Part shown: positions 6,830 through 12,500 of the stretch, piece by piece
Numbering within the stretch: position 1 is the stretch's first letter
Layout of the letters: every line of letters begins with the position of its first letter
From: Acropora yongei
Taxonomy: Eukaryota > Cnidaria > Anthozoa > Scleractinia > Acroporidae
Length of the DNA: 12,500 nucleotides
Reading direction: 5' to 3'
NCBI GenBank assembly: GCA_014634225.1
Contig: BLFN01000048.1
Location: 1 to 12,500, forward strand
The notes under the pieces: generated by a model
Database searches by the model: none
What the model was told of the DNA's origin: nothing
The model's input: the letters and a program-made list of their open reading frames with translations, nothing else
Program-made: the position numbers and the translations under genes

Positions 6830-7081
6830 ATGGCTGAAAGCAGGTTTGATTCATCTGACGAAATAGTTGTTGACCAACTGGAACTAAATGCGAAAAACAA
6901 AAACATGACTAAATCAACACAAACGGTTGAATGTCTGGGGAAAAAATGGGCAAATGAACGAATATTCAACCCAAAACTGTATGAGCACGAAGATCTCAAT
7001 AAAAAGTTACAAAATTTAATGTTTTACGCTGAAGTATGTACCAAAGATGGATTCTTTTATAATTTTGTTGAGAATATTTAA
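6830..7081 (+). pseudogene. Crypton/ZMYM-like tyrosine recombinase N-terminal remnant
   Basis: The frame from ATG 6830 (context AAAATGG) runs 83 codons to TAA 7079-7081. Upstream of that ATG the same frame is open but less protein-like. The start M-A-E-S-R-F-D-S, then N-K-N-M-T-K-S-T-Q-T (residues 23-32), K-K-W-A-N-E-R (38-44), and E-D-L-N-K-K-L (54-60) followed by F-Y-A-E-V-C-T-K-D-G (65-74) resemble one family. That is the N-terminal region of the tyrosine-recombinase-derived proteins abundant in cnidarians (Crypton transposons and the KIAA1958/ZMYM-like group). This region precedes the SAM-like and catalytic domains. The catalytic R...H-x-x-R...Y part is missing, so this is a 5' fragment or a truncated copy, not an active recombinase. 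Recognition is from remembered patterns. Confidence 0.5.
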
Positions 7082-7086
7082 ATAAA
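7081..7086 (+). promoter_or_regulatory. AATAAA polyadenylation-type hexamer overlapping the stop codon
   Basis: The last base of the TAA at 7079-7081 is the first base of AATAAA. If the frame at 6830 is transcribed, cleavage would occur 10-30 nt downstream, near the edge of the inverted-repeat element at 7104. The hexamer is common in AT-rich DNA, so this is weak on its own. Confidence 0.3.
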
Positions 7087-7103
7087 AAGTGGTATGATCG
7101 CTC

Positions 7104-7227
7104 GTGCATTTTGTGATGTATGGTCACTCGTGATGTTTTTAAAGTTCTCAAATTGCACTCACCTGTGGCTTGTGCAATTTTGAGAACTTTAAAAACATCA
7201 CTCGGGCCCATACATCATGAAATGCAC
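7104..7227. mobile_element. 124-bp inverted-repeat MITE-like element
   Basis: The left arm 7104-7158 (starting GTGCATTTTGTGATG, ending AAATTGCAC) is the imperfect reverse complement of the right arm 7172-7227, around a 13-nt centre. The inner blocks GATGTTTTTAAAGTTCTCAAA match exactly. There is no coding capacity. The element recalls short palindromic repeats common in coral genomes. Possible weak pairing extends a few bases outside the arms, so the true ends are uncertain and no target duplication is assigned. Confidence 0.85.
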
Positions 7228-8005
7228 TTGCATTCATATGATTTTCCATACTTATCACGTGATAAAGCCAACTACTGAAAGTCAACAAATAAGTTGCCTT
7301 GAGTACAATCACTTCAATTAAATAAGATATCTTTGGATCAAGTTTATGATTACATTTGTAATGAGTATTATAAAGCTTTCTAACCTTTATAACATAGTGA
7401 TGCAGCCTTGAGGACTTTGATATAAGAATCGATAAAATCCTTTTGAAGGGAAACTTTTTTTAACATGCTACTCTTGTTCTTGAGACATCTTAGAAGTTGC
7501 AGTGAAATTCTGCTTGGTTCACAGGTACATCCAGAGCACTTTGTAATAAACTTATGTTTTACAAGAGATTGAGTTTTGATATATGTTCACTTTGATTCTT
7601 GATAAATGGTTCACTCTTAAGTGGTTCCTTGTGATTACATCTCTCTAAATATCCACTCTTAAGTTTTTCGCTGATGAAGTAGTCTCTCGTAAAGATTGGG
7701 GAACTTTTCGTCCCCCAAAAAGTTAGTCTTTGTCCTTTGCCCTGGATGCCCTCCATTGCCTCATGCTTTTCTCAAAATGGCGAATACGAATTCAAATGAG
7801 CCAGTGATATACATCTGAGCAAGTAAAATTACTATGACAGATTTCGTCACAGTGGAAAGCGGGACCCTGGAAACAAGACGTTGCAAAAAGAAAGGAACAG
7901 ACAGCATTTTATGAGCAGTTCCAGCCTTCAGCTGGCCCCAGTAATAAACTTTGAAAATTCCGAAAAAAATCAATTTGAAATCAAGTGCAATACTTTTTGT
8001 TGCAG
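7228..8005. other. Stretch without a supported gene
   Basis: It contains a perfect 14-bp palindrome, TTATCACGTGATAA, at 7252-7265 around a CACGTG E-box. An acceptor-like TTCTGCTTGGTTCACAG ends at 7523, but no frame after it stays open with a matching donor. The opposite-strand open frames at 7559-7756 and 7761-7973 show no recognisable features. Confidence 0.45.
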
Positions 8006-8060
8006 GAAACTTAGTGTAATATCAAGACTTTTAAGGCTAAAAGAACTTAAGGGGCTATAG
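8006..8060 (+). CDS. Weak candidate exon or coding end
   Basis: A good acceptor (ACTTTTTGTTGCAG, ending 8005) precedes a segment open in one frame for 17 codons, K-L-S-V-I-S-R-L-L-R-L-K-E-L-K-G-L. It ends at a TAG (8058-8060) that is immediately followed by GT. The leucine/lysine pattern looks helical. It is very short and could easily be chance. Confidence 0.18.
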
Positions 8061-9177
8061 GTACTGTAACATACAAGATTTCTGCAGTATTGAATATTTT
8101 TTGGCTGTTCATTTTTGAATTAATTTTGGTCATAAATTTTGGTTGGTATGATGTACTCAATAGCTAATACTTAACAGCCAAAGAAAAAAATCTTTGATGG
8201 TTCTACATGCAACTCCTTCAACTTGAGCCTTGAATGTTGCCTGCACTGTCAACCTTCATAGGTTTATGTGTGATCTGTCTCAATTTCTTCAGCTCTGTAT
8301 GTTAGGTAGAGAGCTCGGCTATGTAGTATTAAGGCAACTTCGCAAAATGTTTGCAATTTTGCAGGTAGGCAAGTTGAAATGCATTCATCTGTGGTGTATG
8401 AAAATTTGGCAATTTGCTTTGAGACAAAGACCTTTACACTTTCAAATAAGTGGTTTCAGTGAAGCATTCTTGAGTGGCTACAACAGCTTTTACAACTTGA
8501 ACATGATTATTTTGACTTACAAGCTATCTGAGTGAATTTTTTGGCAGTCTCAGCCAATAAGTGGGGTGGTTGATTCACCCGAACCTGCATTTAATTCACC
8601 CAACAATATTTACATTGGTTTAATCAAGCCATTGATTTATGCTGTCTCATTGTTGTGCTTGAAATGTATTGCACATAGTCACTTGCTCATGATATCATTT
8701 TGTGTATGTCATGTGGTTCAGTGTTGTAATGCTTTAGTGATCTATCATAACACTTAAGTTCAGTGATGAGAAGAGTGAAAATGTAGATAATAAGTCAATA
8801 ATTATATTATAAAAAATAAAAAATGAATGAAAGTTAGTTTGAAACAACAACAGTAAAAAAAATTAATGATTGTTATTGGTAAGCTTAAAACTAATATCAA
8901 GTTTAGTGGTGCAGTACTTAGATGAGGTTAAGATCTCTAATCATGTGGAGGTTAGTACTGTTGAGAATTTCAAGAGGCATTGATGGGATTCAGTCACCTT
9001 AATTTTCCAGGTGTCTACATGTAAAAGGCAATTTTCCAAATGATTTTCCATATAAGTGTGAGGATGACTTCTCCCTTTGGTTTATCATCCACACTTTTAT
9101 AAAACCTGTACATATATATCACGTCATTTCTTCTGAACACCTGAGCCTAATAAGTTAGCCAACTCCCAACTGAGTGG
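8061..9177. other. Long stretch without a supported gene
   Basis: Two plus-strand open frames (about 8230-8535 and 8566-8757) lack a proper ATG at their ends and match no pattern I know. The first also contains an internal TTTTGCAG|GTAGG that looks like juxtaposed acceptor and donor sequences. The remainder is AT-rich, including a very A/T-dense run near 8795-8830. Confidence 0.45.
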
Positions 9178-9191
9178 CTTTACATGGTTCG

Positions 9192-9330
9192 CACGGGCCT
9201 TGAATAGTCCTTGAAAAAGGATCAACCCCTTGAAAAGTCCTTGAAAATTTAAAAATCTGTTCAAGTCCTGAAAAAGTCCTTGAATTCTCCCCAGTAGTCC
9301 TTGAATCTTATCGAAACATCCTTGAAAAAA
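9192..9330 (+). repeat. Subterminal CCTTGAAAAGTCC motif cluster
   Basis: CTTGAAAAAGTCC-type words occur about eight times at irregular spacing, with a second cluster at 9768-9830. Subterminal repeats of this kind in DNA transposons often serve as transposase binding sites. Here that role is inferred only from position. Confidence 0.7.
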
Positions 9331-9532
9331 TAAAACTTATTTAACGCAACGTTGTCTGGCGCACGGAAAGCTTTGAAATCTCAGCTAGACACAATTTTCT
9401 GCACAAAACATCGTGTGAAACCGTATAAGTTCGTGTGGTGATTTCTGGTGTAGTTCATTGCTGTTATTTAATGTACCTTAGGAACCGTGCCTTCTAGGGA
9501 TAAGGTATTGCAATACCCTTCATCCCCTACAA

Positions 9533-9706
9533 TAGGCCATTTCCGAGTTCCCCTTAGTCTCTCTTTCAAAGCGAGTCTAAGTGCGAAACTTTTGTTATGA
9601 TAATTAGTTCCAATTTCAATATGAGTGAAAACTGATTTTCATAACAAAGACTTCGCACTTAGCCTCGCTTTAAAATAGAGGCTGAGGTGAACTCGGAAAT
9701 GGCCTA
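9533..9706. mobile_element. 174-bp nested MITE, likely TA target duplication
   Basis: TAGGCCATTTCCGAGTTC at 9533 is matched by its reverse complement ending at 9706. The symmetry continues inward through AAAGCGAG, CTAAGTGCGAA and TTTGTTATGA. If TA at each end is the target duplication, the element is GGCCATTTCC...GGAAATGGCC, as in Tc1/mariner-type MITEs. There is no coding capacity. It lies wholly inside the 672-bp transposon, so it inserted later. Confidence 0.85.
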
Positions 9707-9859
9707 ATCTTATCGGTCTCGTGCACAAGGAATTTTGCTGTGTACCCGGTATGTCAATTCAGTGGAAAAAAAGTCCTTGAAAAAATGTGATTTGTCCTTG
9801 AAAAGTCCTTAAAAAGTACTTGAAAAGAAAGGTCTCAGGTCTGTATGAACCATGCTTTA

Positions 9860-10455
9860 TAACTCATTGCACCAGCATCACTTAGGTCATGTGTTTGAAT
9901 CCTTTTGAAATTGCTTGAATTTTCCATCTGTATGAGAGAAAATTGCTCGAATTGTGAAGATGATAAGTGGGACTATCATTCCCTCTTTACAGTATTTTAT
10001 AGTGGCTTGACTTAAATATCTATTTTATAAGCCATTAGCTGTAATGGACACTAGCTTTGGGTGAGTCACTGTCAGGCAAACTGGCAATTGTGCGAATTTT
10101 GACTGTAATTCAGCTTCATGTATTGTGCACATTCTTTTCTAATTAGCAATTAATGCAATGAAGAGAACACTAGCACATATTCATGGTTAAAAAAATTTAT
10201 TCATTGTTAGTGGAGGTAACTATATCCACTGCTACTAAAACCCTTTCATAGGAAGTTTTAATGGAAATATAAAATGGATTTTGTTGAAAATTAGCTTGAA
10301 TTATAATTGTTGTGGCCATGAAAAGGGGTCATGTGATTGTCTTGTTGAGGGTTGAAGTAAATTAATAGCATTTTTAGGATGTTTGAGAAGTCTCTTTTGT
10401 TTTATACAACATTATTATTGTACATCTGACTTCCTAAATGCTTTGTATTAAATAG
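9860..10455. other. Stretch without a supported gene
   Basis: AT-rich DNA with no convincing open frame or repeat. If the candidate exon at 10456 is real, this is probably intron. Confidence 0.45.
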
Positions 10456-10532
10456 GTATGAGTCCACAACGTTGTTGCCAAATTAAACAAAGAGGAACCA
10501 CCTGTTGAGTTGACGTTGGACCCTTATAATAG
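10456..10532 (+). CDS. Candidate internal exon, joins in phase to 11113
   Basis: TTAAATAG ends at 10455, and AATAG|GTGAGA is a consensus donor at 10532/10533. The reading V-H-N-V-V-A-K-L-N-K-E-E-P-P-V-E-L-T-L-D is open from 10462 to the donor and ends in the middle of an Arg codon (AG|G). A TGA at 10459-10461 sits between the apparent acceptor and this reading. Either the true acceptor is the GTATGAG at 10456-10462, or the exon is damaged. The composition is strongly protein-like. I do not recognise the family. Confidence 0.4.
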
Positions 10533-10617
10533 GTGAGAGATTCATTTGAAGAAGTATTGATAAGTACGGTACCCTGTGAAGTTGCATTTCAGAGTCCTAC
10601 GTCCCATGTGAAAATGT

Positions 10618-10885
10618 TATCAAGATCTTAGTAAGATTCTTAATAAGATTCTTATTAAGATCCTATCTTACTTGTTAATTAAAGTTCTTATAAGATTCTT
10701 GCAAGTGTCCTGCAAGTTTTTTTACCAGTTTCTTCCTCGATCTTAGCAAGATCTTACAAGATTTTACCTAGATTAAGATATTACCCAGATTTTCGGAAAA
10801 AAGGTTGCAAAGATTTCACCAAGATCTTATTCAGATCTTGCCAGGATGTTAGTAGGATCCTATATAATTATTATACTTGGATATC
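10618..10885. repeat. Degenerate AAGATCTT minisatellite
   Basis: Words such as AAGATCTTA, AAGATTCTT, AAGATCCTA, CAAGATCTTAC, and CAGATCTTGCC recur every 10-14 bases across about 270 bp, with many substitutions. The unit is itself nearly palindromic (AAGATCTT), so the array reads alike on both strands. I recall similar repeats in anthozoan genomes. No coding frame is present. Confidence 0.85.
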
Positions 10886-11112
10886 ACCAAGATATAAAAA
10901 AACTTTAAACCAAAACTAATACAATTTTGATTGTTTTAGTAAAGTATGATAGAACTGAAAACAAGGACACTAGTACATTATTCTCCAGTACACCTTTTTG
11001 CTCCATCTCAATTTTCAAACAGCCTAATTCAAATTGTACAAAAACGCTGAAACATTATTGTTAGACGACAAAATTGTACCATCCATTACTTACGGTTATG
11101 TCATTTTTGCAG

Positions 11113-11209
11113 GGCTAACCGAAGCAAGCTGTCCAGTTATTGTAGGTTGTGCACTTACAGTGCAATAGCCGCTATGTTATTGGTTATGAAAGAGAATGGT
11201 TCATTGTAA
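11113..11209 (+). CDS. Candidate exon continuing 10456-10532
   Basis: TCATTTTTGCAG ends at 11112, a good acceptor. Joining it to the upstream donor restores an Arg codon and continues A-N-R-S-K-L-S-S-Y-C-R-L-C-T-Y-S-A-I-A-A, then M-L-L-V-M-K-E-N-G-S. The frame meets TAA at 11207-11209. It could instead splice out at TCATT|GTAAGA, since the donor GT is 11206-11207. Y-C-R-L-C followed by a hydrophobic A-I-A-A-M-L-L-V-M stretch suggests a possible membrane segment. There is no recognised family. Good splice signals on both sides and phase agreement make this exon pair one of the better coding candidates in the window. Confidence 0.4.
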
Positions 11210-11289
11210 GATTACAGGCCCTCAACAATATTTATCATCAGTTCCTTAATAATTGGCTTATGTTTGTTTTCTATTTTATGGCTACTAAC

Positions 11290-11517
11290 CTTGAGTGGCC
11301 AAAGAAGTGTTTCCTCGCCACGCGACAAGCTGGGGAGATGAGAGACATTAGAGGACGCCAAATTTCTCGTACAAGTGCCAGACGCGCCAAAAATTGGACA
11401 CGAAGCGCTTTTGCCGTCATGAATCGGTTGCGGAGAAAATGACGGTGGAGTTGGAAACTCTAAGTGGGGTGAAAGGTTTTCAATGGGGACGTCGTCTTCT
11501 GTGCTCCTAGCGTTCAT
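11290..11517 (-). CDS. Candidate first coding exon of a minus-strand gene
   Basis: On the minus strand an ATG at 11517-11515 has an in-frame TGA 12 nt upstream. It opens 76 codons to 11290, where CTCAAG|GTTAGT is a consensus donor, phase 0. The peptide starts M-N-A-R-S-T-E-D-D-V-P-I-E-N-L-S-P. It has a Pro/Ser-rich stretch F-P-T-P-P-S-F-S-P-Q-P (residues 21-31), then three Cys within about 30 residues, and reads like a disordered N-terminus. GC content is higher here than in the flanks. The frame stays open for another 25 codons past the donor. I do not recognise the protein. The complementary strand is also open (11149-11442), so strand choice rests on the start context and donor. Confidence 0.4.
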
Positions 11518-11671
11518 TTTTCCTAATCACTGCCGCGTTATTGCAGCGTTATTAGAGAGCTTAAGCCACGTTTTTGAGCTGCTGTGAAGTGGGTTTAAAG
11601 CAGTTCCGCTTGAAATCCTTTCACCCGAAAACGTCATTCTAGCTTGTCACGGTGCAAAACAAGTATAGCAG
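11518..11671 (-). promoter_or_regulatory. Possible 5' UTR/promoter of the minus-strand exon
   Basis: The stretch upstream of the minus-strand ATG is less AT-rich and has several CpG sites (for example GCCGCGTTATTGCAGCG on the plus strand). No TATA box stands out. The promoter assignment rests only on position. Confidence 0.2.
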
Positions 11672-12264
11672 ATGAATACTGATAGTGAGTTAAATCCCCC
11701 TCCAGTTCTCTCCATGAATTGGGAAAATTGTTAATATGAGAGTATTGGCAATAGAACATAGTGTGTTGGGCAGATAACTGTCAGACAGCAGACTACAGAA
11801 TTCCCTGCCGGAACGCTACACGTGAGGACCTACAGTCTTCAACTAGCACTGGGAAGATCCTCTTAACCTAAGCAACTCTGATGCAGAAGAAAACGTTATG
11901 GAAGAGTATGACCCTGATTCCGATTTATAGTCATCGTTGTCTGGGGTTGAAGTTGAAGACGAGGGTGTTTTTCCACGCTCGGTGACAACTCAAAATGGTC
12001 TACAAATTAGAGTCGTGGTTACTCTGGACTTAAAGCTATGAATTTTAGTTGACGTGAAACAACGGCAAGTATTGTTACTCCCACACTATATATGCGTTGT
12101 TTTCAGCCTCTCCTTATCGTTAATTAAACAAGGTGGACACTACAGCGCAGCCACACGAAAGTAACTTTTGGCTGGAGCTGAGCGACGAGGATAATTCTAT
12201 ACCTATAGAAAACATAAACTTTGTTAGATGGACATACGGCACACATGCAAGACCATTTCCCTGA
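11672..12264 (+). pseudogene. Multi-frame open region, probably a decayed gene
   Basis: Successive plus-strand segments look coding but change frame. ATG 11672 to TAA 11734 reads M-N-T-D-S-E-L-N-P-P-P-V-L-S. A middle segment reads D-Y-R-I-P-C-R-N-A-T-R-E-D-L-Q. 11850-12041 reads an acidic stretch N-L-S-N-S-D-A-E-E-N-V-M-E-E-Y-D-P-D-S-D, has a TAG at 11928-11930 and then continues open. About 12124-12264 reads N-F-W-L-E-L-S-D-E-D-N-S-I-P-I-E-N-I-N-F and ends at TGA 12262-12264. The acidic Ser/Asp/Glu N-terminal style is common in transposase-derived and chromatin proteins. Alternatively these are separate exons. No family is identified. Confidence 0.3.
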
Positions 12265-12500
12265 ATAAAAAAAAAACTTTCAAAATTATCGTCCTATGTT
12301 GAAAATCAGTCAGTTACTGTGCCTGCGTCTTACGTGACAATGTATTTTTTTTTATTATTTCCGGTAACGACTTGCTTCCGTTTCTCAAAGTGCCCTTGGA
12401 CGTGAGGTGCCTGGGAATAAAATTAAATCACTGGAATATAATTAGCGCCGAACTGCCGACGATTTACGACTCCGAACGTTTCCTGTTTTTGCAGTGCAGG
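12265..12500. other. Right-end spacer with a terminal acceptor-like site
   Basis: There is no open frame of note. The last bases, TTTCCTGTTTTTGCAG (ending 12494), form a strong splice-acceptor-like sequence, so a plus-strand exon may begin at 12495 and continue beyond the window. Confidence 0.35.

Larger units (their letters stand above)
9178..9859. mobile_element. Non-autonomous DNA transposon, 672 bp, with CTTTA target duplication
   Basis: The element spans 9183-9854. It starts CATGGTTCGCACGGGCCT and ends with the reverse complement of CATGGTTCATACAGACCT, an 18-bp terminal inverted repeat with 14 matches. The 5-bp sequence CTTTA lies directly outside both ends (9178-9182 and 9855-9859), as expected for a target-site duplication. 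The interior carries many copies of CCTTGAAAAGTCC-like motifs near both ends (9192-9330 and 9768-9830) and no coding frame, so mobility would need a transposase supplied in trans. All four TIR differences are transitions, and two fall in CpG sites of the left end. A second element is nested inside at 9533-9706. Confidence 0.85.

Noticed and set aside
8230..8757. 101- and 63-codon plus-strand frames
   Set aside because: Both lack an ATG at the start and any recognisable motif; the hydrophobic residues reflect T-rich DNA.
11149..11442. 97-codon plus-strand frame opposite the minus-strand exon
   Set aside because: It lacks an ATG with support at its left edge, and the minus strand has better start and donor signals.
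1..12500. CRISPR array, prokaryotic operon, phage or defence system
   Set aside because: No direct-repeat/spacer series, no long adjacent genes and no ribosome binding site pattern; the repeats and splice-like sites are eukaryotic.

Overview
The window looks like nuclear DNA from a marine invertebrate, most likely a cnidarian of the stony coral or sea anemone type. It is AT-rich, has no bacterial-style operons or long intact genes, and contains canonical GT...AG splice-like sites with very short open exons. It is crowded with decayed repeats: a tRNA-derived SINE, a Penelope-like retroelement with a GIY-YIG domain, a hammerhead-like motif, foldback and MITE-type elements, and 'CCTTGAAAAGTCC' repeats. 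The clade assignment rests on my recollection of these repeat families, not on a search.

Layout, left to right. 1-400 holds a short frameshifted open segment of protein-like composition. 811-1226 is a minus-strand SINE. 1486-1751 is a nearly perfect palindrome with 130-bp arms. 1959-2282 holds a possible two-exon unit with a 108-nt intron and one in-frame TGA. 2545-2695 carries a Penelope-type fragment with the hammerhead-like fold. 2702-3647 is a tandem repeat of about 417 bp in roughly 2.25 copies. 4184-4657 is the decayed C-terminal end of a Penelope-like polyprotein.

4.7-9.2 kb is mostly AT-rich intergenic or intronic DNA. It contains three open segments: a lysine/cysteine-rich one at 4947-5096, a cysteine-containing candidate exon at 6149-6245, and a Crypton/ZMYM-like tyrosine recombinase N-terminal remnant at 6830-7081. 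It also has a 37-bp perfect palindrome and a 124-bp inverted-repeat element.

9178-9859 is the clearest mobile element: a 672-bp non-autonomous DNA transposon with a 5-bp target duplication (CTTTA), and a second, 174-bp inverted-repeat element inserted inside it. 10.62-10.89 kb is a degenerate AAGATCTT-type minisatellite.

The right end is the most gene-like. Two plus-strand candidate exons (10456-10532 and 11113-11206) join in phase. A minus-strand candidate first coding exon (11290-11517) has an in-frame upstream stop, an ATG and a consensus donor. A decayed multi-frame open region follows at 11672-12264. No complete gene can be read within the window, and I see no convincing operon-like or defence-like system. 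The real novelty candidates are the unidentified exons and the structured repeats.
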